Below are positions 36,101 to 48,100 of a DNA stretch of 64,000 bases, piece by piece. Source of the stretch: Semisulcospira habei (taxonomy: Eukaryota; Mollusca; Gastropoda; Semisulcospiridae); contig BTPG01000004.1 of NCBI GenBank assembly GCA_036245525.1, forward strand, positions 52,655,960 to 52,719,959. The letters run 5' to 3'. The number at the start of each line of letters is the position of its first letter. Positions within the stretch are counted from its first letter, which is position 1. Under the pieces are notes generated by a model that saw only the letters and a list, made by a program, of their open reading frames with translations, ran no database searches and was not told the DNA's origin. The position numbers and the translations under genes are program-made.

Positions 36101-39100
36101 AGCCTCGCGCTGGGACCATATGGCGTTGAGGCGCGTCCCATGGGTGGTGGATAGTGGGTCCCTCGCGAAAGGGGTGCACCGAATGAAATAAGGTGCCGTG
36201 AACCAACATGGTCTAAGGGAAGGTAACCCCGACAGAAAACCCCTGGTCCTCCTAGTAAGGGGGTTGGGCATGGGGGTAGCTTCCCCACCCTGCAAATAAG
36301 GAAATAGCTACAAAAACGCTGATGAAAAGACAAACAGCAATTCCTTTCCTGGAGGAGGAAGGTTCTTCTACCAGAAGATTTATGACGTCATGTGGTGAAA
36401 GCCGGAAGTCTTCAGAAGCCACAGGACCGAGCCGCCTCTCTCTACATAGGGACACAACCATGGGCACATGGAATGTCAAGACCATGTACCAGAGCGGCAA
36501 GGCTGCCCAGATAGCAGCGGAAATGCAAAAGTACAACCTTTCCCTGCTAGGTATCAGTGAAGCCAGATGGACGCAGTCTGGCCAGAAAAGGCTGTTAAGT
36601 GGGGAGATGATTCTGTATTCAGGTCATGAAGAGGAGAATGCCCCCCATACAGAAGGAGTAGCATTCATGCTGTCACCAGTGGCACAGAGAGCGCTGATGG
36701 GCTGGGAACCTCTTGGGCCAAGAATTATCACAGCAGCCTTTAAAACCAAGAAAAAGATCAAGCTGAACGTCATCCAGTGTTGTGCGCCCACTAATGACAG
36801 TGACGAGGAAGAGAAACAAGAGTTCTACGACCAACTCCAGAGTGCTGTGGACAAATGTGCGGAGCGAGACATCACCATCGTCATGGGCGATTTTAATGCC
36901 AAAATAGGGGAGGACAACACCGGATTTGAAGAGGTGATGGGAAGACAGGGACTAGGGGAGATGAGTGAGAACGGGGAGAGGTTTGTAGACTTTTGTGAGA
37001 AGAACACACAAAGCAACTTGGGTCTCACCTGACCATGCTACAGAGAACCAAACAGACCATACCTGCATTAGCAAGAAATTTAGAAGATCCCTTCAAGATG
37101 TTCGAGTGAGGAGGGGAGCAGATGTCGCCTCAGACCACCATCTGCTTACCTTAAGAATAAAGCTCAAGTTAAAGAAAAGCCGCACAGAGACAACAAGAAG
37201 ACAGCGCTATAATGTAGGCCTCCTGAGAGAGACTGGAGTGAGAGAAGAGTTCAAACTGGTGCTGTCCAACCGGTTTCAAGCGCTACAGGAGCTAGTAAAT
37301 GAAGAGGAGGTGGTCACCACAGAGCAGCAGTGGAAGGCAGTTAGAGAGGCGCTGAACTCAACCTGCAAAGATACTGTAGGGTGGAAACACCATCACAAGG
37401 ACTGGCTGTCGGCACAGACCTTGAAGAAGATAGAAGTGAGGAAGCAGAAGAAAGCAGTTGTCAACAACAGTCGCACGAGAGCAGCCAAAGCAAGGGCACA
37501 GGAGGAATACTCGGAAGCCAACCGCGAGGTGAAGAGGAGTATCAGGGCAGACAAGAGGGTCTACACAGACAGCCTGGCAGCAGAGGCAGAAAAGGCAGCA
37601 GGCAGCGGCAACAAGAAACAGCTCTACGACATTACCAGAAGATTATCGGGTTGATTGATTGTACATTGCTTAACGTCCCGACAGCAACAAGACTTTCTCA
37701 GGACGTGCCTGCACCGCTTGTGAAAAAAAACTAAACAGAACATTGAATGTATGTCACCAGCCGGGCCAATACATTAAATAAACCTAACACATGGGGCCTA
37801 AATAAAGCTAAGACCATTTAGCAACACACATCCAATATCAAGAGCTACAGGCAGTGCAGACAGTAGGGAGAGTTTTAAAAAGGCAAATACAGGTGAATGG
37901 ACAAAGGGTAGACAGAAACACATGCCCCAGAAAAGAGAGGAAAACCCACCCTGTGGGGCTGACCAAGGTGACCCTGGGAACTAAAAAGTAGTTAACCCCA
38001 CCCAAGTCCCCCAGGGCAGACCCGGGTGGGGTCCGAAGAAGATTGTCGAGCAAGTATGGCCATACAGAAAGGCCAGTAAAAGACAAAGAAGGCAAACCTA
38101 TTGCAGAAAGAGCAGACCAACTCGACAGATGGGCCGAGTATTTTGAAGAGTTACTTAACAGACCCAGCCCACCCGACCCCCCAGACATCCAGCCAGCAGA
38201 GACCGACCTACCCATCAGCTGTGACAGACCCAGCCGGGAAGAGATCAGAAGAGCAGTGGCATTTTTGAAAGAACGGCATCGCAGCAGGGCCAGATGGCAT
38301 CCTAGTGGAGTCTCTGAAAGCAGACCTAGAGACAACAGTAGAGCTGCTGTACCCACTGTTTGGAAAGATCTGGGAAGAGGAGGTGATACCGGCTGACTGG
38401 AAGGAGGGGTACCTAATCAAGCTTCCCAAGAAAGGCGACCTTAGCAAATGTTCAAACTACAGAGGAATCACCTTGCTGTCAGTACCAGGAAAGGTCTTCA
38501 ACAGGATCATCCTGGAGAGAATGAAGAGCTCCGTTGACCCCCAGCTGAGAGACCAGCAAGCAGGATTCAGGTAAAAGCGATCATGTACAGACCAGATCGC
38601 CACTCTCCGCATCATCGTGGAACAGTCTCTGGAGTGGAGCTCCCCGCTGTACGTCAACTTTGTGGATTATGAGAAAGCATTTGACAGTGTGGACCGAGAG
38701 ACTCAGTGGAAACTCCTACGACACTACGGTGTACCCACAAAGCTCGTCCGCCTGATCAAGAGCAGCTACGATCACATGACATGTTGCGTGATCCGCAAAG
38801 GGCAGTTCACCAGGGAGCTCCAGGTCAGAACCGGTGTCAAGCAGGGGTGTTTGCTGTCTCCGTTCCTCTTCCTACTGGCCATAGACTGGGTCATGAAGAG
38901 GACCACAGAGCACAGACGAAGTGGAATACAGTGGACACTGTGGACACAGCTTGACGACCTCGAGTTTGCAGACGACTTGGCTTTACTGTCCCACACTCAT
39001 CAACAAATGCAGGACAAGACCACGAGGCTTGCTGACATCTTGTCCCAAGTGGACCTCACCATCCACAAACAGAAAACAAAGACAATGAGGATAAACGCAA

Positions 39101-42100
39101 CCAGGGGAGAACCAGTCTCTCTTGCTGGCACCCCGTTGCAGGAGGTGGAGTCCTTCACCTATCTTGGGAGCATGATAGACAAAAAAGGCGGCACTGATGC
39201 AGATGTCAGAGCACGAATTGGTAAAGCCAGAGCAGCCTTTCTCCAGTTGAAAAAAGTGTGGAGTTCCAGAGAGCTGTCACAACACACCAAAGTTCGGATT
39301 TTCAACTCCAACGTAAAAGCAGTTCTCCTATATGGAGCAGAGACTTGGAGATTGACAAAAACTACAGTCAACAGAGTACAAATCTTCATAAACAGTTGCC
39401 TTAGAAGAATTTTGAAAATCCACTGGCCAGAGAAGATCAGCAACGTCAGACTCTGGGAGAGAACAGAGCAGATAACAGCTGAGAATGAAATTGGGCAAAG
39501 AAGATGGGGATGGATTGGTCACAGTCTGAGAAAGCCAGCTTCCAGTATCACTAGGCAGGCATTGTCATGGAACCCCCAGGGAAAGAGGAAAAAAGGCAGG
39601 CCGAGAAACACCTGGCATCGAGACCCCCAAGCAGACTGGGAACCACCTGGAGTAAAATCGAAGGAGAAGCACAGAACAGGAGTTGCTGGAGGTCTCTTGT
39701 CGACGGCCTATACCCGGGGAGGGGTGACAGGCGTAAGTAAGTATTCTTCTTCAGAATTCCTGTCGCTACTCCAGCCAACAGAGCATACTAATGGCAGGAA
39801 GCGCCATGTGTTTGTCTTTATTTGTGTGCACCACCGTGTGGGTTGATCAGAGGATGGCTTAGAGAGAGGGGAAATGGATTAGAAGGATAAGCGTGGATGG
39901 GACTTTTCCAGCTACAGCCGGAATTCAGGATTTTAACAATTTGGCTTTTTTTTTTCTTTTTTCACAGGGGGCGTTGCCTCCATGACCCCTACTGGGGGCC
40001 TTTTCTGCGACCCCCAGACCCCCGCTTCAGGATTAAACTTTTTGTTTCTGTCCCATCCATCAATAAGCTTAAAAACATGAACAACTCTGAATGTTCCTAA
40101 AAGAAAAATGCATATGAGCTCCAAACAATACGGTAGACTTTGGGATGAAATCCTCATCTTGTTTTAAATCACAATGCCCAATCAGGCCGAAGAGCTCGCT
40201 AGTTCTTTGCAACCACCCAAGTACTCCAAGTTTTCGCTGCCTAGTTGGAACTCAGACTGATGCTTCTTTTAAAAATGATCTTTTCGTGCATCAGTACTCC
40301 AAGAAAGTATCTGTTCTTGTTATGTTGTGTGTGTAGTGTAATGTGACTTTGACATGTATCATTTTTAGCTGCAAACTCTTTTGCAACTTTACTTTTCATG
40401 TACCCCTTGTTCCCTTATTTCTTGTTTTGTAAAGCACTTAGAGCATTATTAATCTGGAGGTTAAGTGTTATATAAATTCACATAGTAGTATGATTATTAT
40501 AATTATTATTATTTCTCACACACACATACTCAAGATGAGAAACTGATTTACTTCAGCAATCATGTCGTGCAGCTCGGCCTCACTGGGACAACAGCCTAGA
40601 GATCGAATGATTGTCCCCACTTCTCTGAAACAGATGACAGTGGACATAGATTGTGTTGAAGATTCCCAGCCATTAAAAAAAAAAAACATGAATACAAAAG
40701 TGGTTACAGCAAGAGGCATAAATCCTCAGCCTCCACAACTGCTGGTGCTCATGAGGATCCATACCGCTCTACAGTTGGACGGTGTGCAATTTTTGCAACC
40801 CAAATTTTGAAGTTGCCCTCTGAAGGACTGTATTACAATTCTATAGAAAGATCGAGCACAATAGTTCAAGGGTGATACTAAAATAGCTTGGTGCCTATGG
40901 GCGCCAAGCTATTCTGGTACCATCCTTGAACTATCATGCTCAATCCATGTCTTGCACTTGCTGTGGTGTCGGGGCTGAATGAGATAACATTCATGTGGTG
41001 TTTTTTTTTTCTCACTTCTTGTAACCATACAGCAGTTCATGAGTAGGTCTCACTCCTCAACATTGTACAAACGATATTATCATCAGGCAGACTAATGCTA
41101 CATCACATCAATCTGTTAACTGCACATCTGCCAACAAGGTGCCTTAACTACATACAAGCACTGCGTATGCATTGTGAGGTATGAAAAACAATCTTAAAGA
41201 GAAAACTACTTGGGTAAAATGGTTAAATAAAAAACAGACAAGAGCAGTACCTGACATCAACTGTCTTGTTGGCCTCATGATCAAATATGTCAAATGCATC
41301 TGTTATTTTCTTTTGGATGTCCGCTACCAAAACATCTGCAACAGAAAAAAATAAAACATCATGAGAATGAAGTTAAAAGTTATGATGTGTGCTCATCTCA
41401 AGTCTTCTCAAACTGTCAGGTTTTTGTTGTCGGTCAGAATGCACAAAAGGTGTTGGTAATGAGTATGTTGCAAGTGGGCTGTTGAGAACGCATAGTCCTT
41501 GCATCTATCATGTTGAGTACAGTGTCCAGTCTAGAATACAATGCAATCTGTCATCTCTATCTCGTAAACCCTACAGCGCACACGCATGTATGTGTGCGCT
41601 GTAGGGTTTACAAGACGGTGATGACAGATTGCATTGTTTCTAGACTGGACACTATAATTATAACACATTGCACAGAGACACCGATTTCCAGGATCTTCCA
41701 ACAACTCAAGACATGATCCCAGTAAGCAAGCAGCCCTTGGGCTGCATCTGGTCAGCAAAAAGCTCTGCACAGGTTAAATGCAACTGAAGTCTGCTCAAGG
41801 ATTTTTGCACTTATGCCCCTGCTGGCCTCAAGGTTAGGCCCTAACAACTGTTAAATCCAGACAAAAAACGGTGACTGCCCAATGAGTAAAATGCAGAGAA
41901 GACCCCAAGAAAGAAAGAAAAGTGCATGCTGTAATTGTAGCTGTCCTTTCTCCTTTCTAAGCGTCTTTCTTTCTTTCTTGGCTTCTCTTCATAATGACTG
42001 CTGAATCTCCTGGCCTCCTCGTGATGACTGCAGAATCTCCTGGTCTTGATGACTGACCAAAAGCGGATTTTAGTGTGATGGTAGGGAATATCCCATACTC

Positions 42101-45100
42101 TGGAGGAATATCCCAGAAAGCAAAAGGTCCAGTCCTTGGGCACCGACACCGTCATCGCTGACCCCAGTACAGTTGTGCAAGGGCCAAAGCCTACCGGTGT
42201 CAGCCTCAGGACCTTTTACTTATTAACGTTCCAGTGCGGGACACTGCCTGGTTACCCTATTTATCCGCACGGCTGCATTTTTCACATTTTGGAGGTGTTC
42301 CTGTACCAGCTGCAGGAGATGGATTGACCATGATAATTCAAGGGCAGTGCCAGATGAGCTTGGCGCCTTCAGGTGCCAAGCTCATCTGGCGCTACCCTTG
42401 AATTATCATGGTTAATCCATCTCCTGCTGTAGGTGTTGGGGCCAAGTTTGTTAAAGCAATGCTAAAATTCACTGATACAACAGGTCATCAATGTTGTTTT
42501 GCCTCAACTAAGATTTGTCTACCCTTCTTGTCACACATACCAGAAGTTTTCCAAGACCTGCTGAGTGTAATGGAAGGAGAAGAAGAGTTTTAAAGTCTTT
42601 AATTTCTGGCTCATGTGTGAAGCAAAAGTGAGCCTATGTTCTGGGCCAGTGGTCGTACATCCTGTGGCGTTCGGCGTCCTGTGATAAACTTTAACGTTGG
42701 CATTTTCTCAGAGACTATTCAAGCTGCAGTCTTCAAACTTGTCACAAGGACACTTTGTGGCAAGACCTTTCTAAACATACCAATTTCACTGACCTCTCTC
42801 AAAGGTCAAGGTCACAGGGGATCAGAAAATATGTTAAAAAAATAGCCATATTTTGACCCAATTTTGTTTACTCAATTACTATTCACAACTTCAGACCCAA
42901 ACTTGGTAAAAAGATACCTGATGGTAAGACATCTTTGCGCACACTAATTTGGACGACCCCTCAGAAAAATTAAAGGTCACAAGAGACCAAGAAATAGTTC
43001 CAAAATAGCAATATCTTGACCAACTTTTTTTTCTTGAATACTATTTACAACTTCAAACCCAAACTTGGTCCCGAGATATGGTAATTTGGATAACCCCATG
43101 GAAAGGTCAAGGGTCATAAGAGATCGGCAAAGGATGTGAGAAAAGTAGAATGTTTACAAAACATTTCATCAATATTTGGCAGAAAGGTAGCTTATAAGAC
43201 CTTTCTATGCATTTTCTTTTGGTTCACTACTTGCAAAGACCAAAGGTCATGGGAGATTGACAAAGGTTTGAAAAAATAATTCTGAGACAACATCGCAGGT
43301 ACAAAAGCCAGCGCTTTCCTTCAGTTAGAACTGGATTGTTCATGCACATGAGCCTTAAGGGCTTTGCCATTCTTGTTGACATTTACATTTCATAATTTAC
43401 GTTAGCCCTATTCCCTATAGTCCAGCATTAGTGTCAGATATACTACGAACATTTATAAAATAGATACTGCGATCTATAAATCCGTTACTGCCAGGAGTAG
43501 GCCATTCAAAGTCTGAAGCTGATTTTTTTTTTTAAATTTGTGGACAGAATGGTGGCCCTATGGGGTAGAAAACTACCCCACTTTAACTCATGTGTGGGTT
43601 GGAAATGGATCACATTGGGTGGGACAGAACAGCAAGTCTACACAGAAGGAAGCCAACTAATACTGAGCAAAAGATTGGAACACTATCAGCATGAGTATAT
43701 GATGAGAGGCTAGCTCATTCAGTTCACTCATTACATCCGGACCCTGATTGTTTGAAAATGTGCTTGTGCTATGAAGGCTATATTACAGATTAGGAGATAG
43801 ATCACCCATCTTCGTTCAAGGGTGGTGCCAGAATAGCTTGGCGCCTGAGGTGCCATGCTATACAATACAACTTTATTGTCTGTTCAAGTCAAAGCACGAC
43901 AGAAATTTGCCTTTTGGCTCATCACAAAACAACAAGACAAGACACTGATTAACACTATAAGAGCATTCCATTAAAATTATCATTGCAGCAATCTATCACA
44001 AGATGGGAGGTAATGTTATGTAGATCAACTATCCAGCCAGCACACCAATATTGGTCCAATATTGGCCCAATATTGTCTTAGATATTGGGCCGATATATGG
44101 GTGTCAATATTGGTCCGATATTGGAAGTGCAAATTTGCCCGATGTTGGCCCAACATCGGGTAAATGTTGGCTGCCAAGCTGGATCCATCCTAGGGCCAGT
44201 AGGGTAAATGTTGGCTGCCAATATAGTGCCAAGCTGGATCCATCCTAGAACCAGTATGGTGAATGTTGGTTGCCGATATAGTGCCAAGCTGGATCCATCC
44301 TAGGGCCAGTATGGTGAATGTTGGCTCCCAATATAGACCATCATGCAAACATATATAAATCTGATAGCTTCATTATGAGCCAACTCTAGGCCTGGACAAT
44401 TGCCATTTTCCCTTTGCATGGCAAGATCAAATCAAACGTTCATCAAAATATGTAACACCTACCTCAAAACACAACTTAAAAAAGAAAGACCTGAACTCAT
44501 AGATTCACAGTGATGCACAAGTTTAATCAGTTTTTCAGCACGATTTTCAGTTTTAAAAAAAGAAAACACTCTAACTATACCAAATAATTAAGGACAATGA
44601 TTATCTCTGTTAACCCTTTCCATCCTGATACATTAATGCCGGAAATAATTTGACTATGATAGCTCAAGAGTAGTGCCAGAACAGCTTGGTGCACAGTTCT
44701 GGCACCACCCTTGAACTAAAATGGTTGATCTATATATCCTTACCCATAACATACCTTTTACAGGGCAATCTGAAGTTAAAAAAATCACCCTCAGGCAGGA
44801 TTCAATTGATTAACTAACACCTCCACCCACAAAAAAAAACAAACCTGTCTATAACAATACACAAAATGTTTTAAAAAAACACGCCCACAATTAACAAAAC
44901 AATTGTTCTGATACATGACATACAAAAACCATCTCTGAATATATATATACACACAGATGTTCAGGTACTGGCAATAGGATCTGTAAACATAACAGATTTT
45001 GTACACAGTGCAAATTTAAGCGGCGCTCATGAATAACTTTCTTACAGATTAACAGAATATACTGACATAATTCGAATGGAGACCAAATTTCCTCCTAAAC

Positions 45101-48100
45101 ATACAGGATTTGGCACAAACAACATTGGTTATGAAAAAAAAAAAGAATCTCATATGACATGTTCTTATTAACCCTTTTCATCCTGATACACACCTGCTTG
45201 AAATTAATTTGACTATGATAGTTCAAGGGTGGTGCTAGAATAGCTTGGCGCCTGAGACACCAAGCTATTCTGGCACTACCCATGAACTAAAATGGTTGAT
45301 CTGTCGCAAAATTTGTAATGTAGCCTTCATTGGACAATAAGCAAATCTGACAAAATCAGCCTCAGGATGTAATGGGTTGAAAAGAGTATCAAATAAAACC
45401 TTAAATGTAAAATTCACGTACATAATACTGATCAACTGGCATTGGTACAATAAAAATGTAACAACCATGGAACCATAATATTAATAATAAAAGGAAATAT
45501 GCAGGCATCCAGGACCTGGCACATTTATTCTGGCAACAAAGAATTTTAAAAAGTATTAAAAAATTGCCTCCAGTGACATATATACTGACTAGAGTGTTGG
45601 AAGGGCACTTACACCAAAAACACACCCAAAAAACAAAAATTGGTACAATAGTTAAAACAAAATAGAAATACCAATGGATGGGTGGTGTGTGTTTGTGGTG
45701 AGGGGGGGGGGGGGGGCGGAGGTAAAAGTTAAGCAAACCAAGACAATTATCTTTATAATCATGCATGCAGCCAGTTAGCATTTTAATAACTTGCAACTAA
45801 AAGCAGGTTTGCTCTACATTGCTTGAAAGCCCTAAACTAGCTGCCATCACTTTTCAAACTTAAACACTTCTGCAACTGATGGTTACAAAACATGTGCATG
45901 TCTTATTAAAATGTTATGTGCAACAACAAGAAAACATGAGGTAAGCTTAATTGCTCAGGCAGACTATAATTGTAAAAATAAACAATAATATGTAAACATC
46001 TTGGCCAGACTGACTTAACAGTGTAGCAAACTGAATATCTGAATCAGAATGAAACTTAATATTGCAATCAGAATTAGTTTATTTTTCTTCTGACACGGAC
46101 AGTTTAGTTGAAATTAATAGGCTCTGCTTGAAGTTGATGTTGCTATGGCCGGAAAAAGTTAATTAGAAATTCTAAGATGATAGACTGAAATGACAGATCT
46201 ATACCATAATTATATAACCATTACACAACATATATTTCATAACGTTTCATAACAAAAGAAATTGTAGTTTTCACAAAATCACAAAACATGCACTACATTC
46301 TAGTTTCTACTTAATATGATAAATCAATCTGATGACAACAGGTATGATTACCCCTTTGGCTGTCTGTATTGCACTATAAGTCACAATGATTCTTGCAGTA
46401 ATCATCACAATGTCAGGCAGTACTGATAGCCAGAGGGTTAAGCAGCTTGCAGATAAACGAAAACTATACTAATCACTGTCAGTGTGTGTGTGCTCGCTTT
46501 GCCACCTCCCTCCTCTGCTTATTCCCATAGCGATCGATTGATCCAGTAAGCCATTTAGCTAAAACCTGGTCTATGTCTGTGTTTGTTGCACTGCCATCAT
46601 GCCTTCTCACACCATCTGAAAATAAAATGCATGTCTGATTACCGAATTCTGTGGAGTTGACCTTTAAGAGAGGTCACTGAAATTGGTGTTAATATAGGTC
46701 TTAGAAAGTACCCTTGGGTGAAGTCTGAACATTACAGAAGACTGTGGCTTGCTTAGTCTAAGAAAAATACCAATTGATGCATGTTTCATGACAGTCAATG
46801 GCTAAAAAACATCTAACAGATGACCCAAAACAAAGACTCACTTCCGCCAGTTTTGCAATATCCATGCAGTCACTTGAATGGTTTCATCCCATTTTGGACT
46901 TCAGTTTTCTTTTAAGTCCCTTCTATTTATAGAAAAGACCTTTTAGGACAGGTCGCAGTGGGGCGAATTTAATAGCATGTCCATGATGTCAAAGGTGGGC
47001 AGGCTAAACCTCTAACACTTGAAGCAACAAGATAAAAATTACGTCATGTCTAGTTACGCTAACTTCGCTGCTGAACGTACATTTGGCATGAAGCGCCATA
47101 TGTGCGTATGTATGTATGTGCATATATGTGTGCATATGTATGTAAACAAGATAATCTTTGATATATCTGTACACACAAGCTTGAAACTTGGTGAAATACT
47201 TTCTTAAATGGGTGGCTAAGACAACTTCCGAGCATATTGTAACTGAATGACTCATTGAAGCCATAAACAACCATTTATAGGAAGTTGGTTGACCCAGATT
47301 AGAGACCGTAATTTTTGTCATAATTACTTGAACCTTATAGCTAGTTTGGAGAAAGACATTGGATGAGTTTGTTAACCCGCTTTGCATCCTTTCAACTTCT
47401 TTAGTAAAAATTAATTATTTTCAGAAAGGGATTAAAAGACTAAAAAAAATTATTTCTAGGGAAAGTCACACAGAGGCGGTGACGTAAAAGAGGCAACTCC
47501 GTCACTATATGTAGATACTGACATAATACTCTAAATATAATAATAATTATATTTATAAAGTGCTAACTCCCTGCAGTGCAGGCTCCAACATCTGAATGGG
47601 CTCTAAAATATGACGGCATTCTCTCTCTCTCACACAAACATGCGCGCATCTCCAGGTGGAATAATTCCTCATGCGCCTTCCAGGTACCTCTTGGAGATGT
47701 TTGGAGCACGCGTGCATGCACGCACACACATCGACATGCTTTCAGAAGTGCGTGCAGGTGACCAGTGTACTTAGTATATCATGTAGTTAGGTAACTGGGG
47801 ATGGGGATGGATTGTCACAGTCTGAGAAAGCCAGTTTCCAGTATCACTAGGCAGTCATTGTCATGGAACCCCCAGGGAAAGAGGAAAAGAGGCAGGCCCA
47901 AAAACACCTGGCATCGAGACCTCGAAGCAGACATCAAGAGACTGGGAACCACCTGGAGTAAAATCGAAGGAGAAGCACAGGACAGGAGTCGCTGGAGGTC
48001 TCTCGTCGACGGCCTATACCCTGGGAGGGGTGACAGGCGTAAGTAAGTAAGTAAGGTAAAGTAAACCTGCTTTCACACAAATTATAGCAAGACTAAAATT

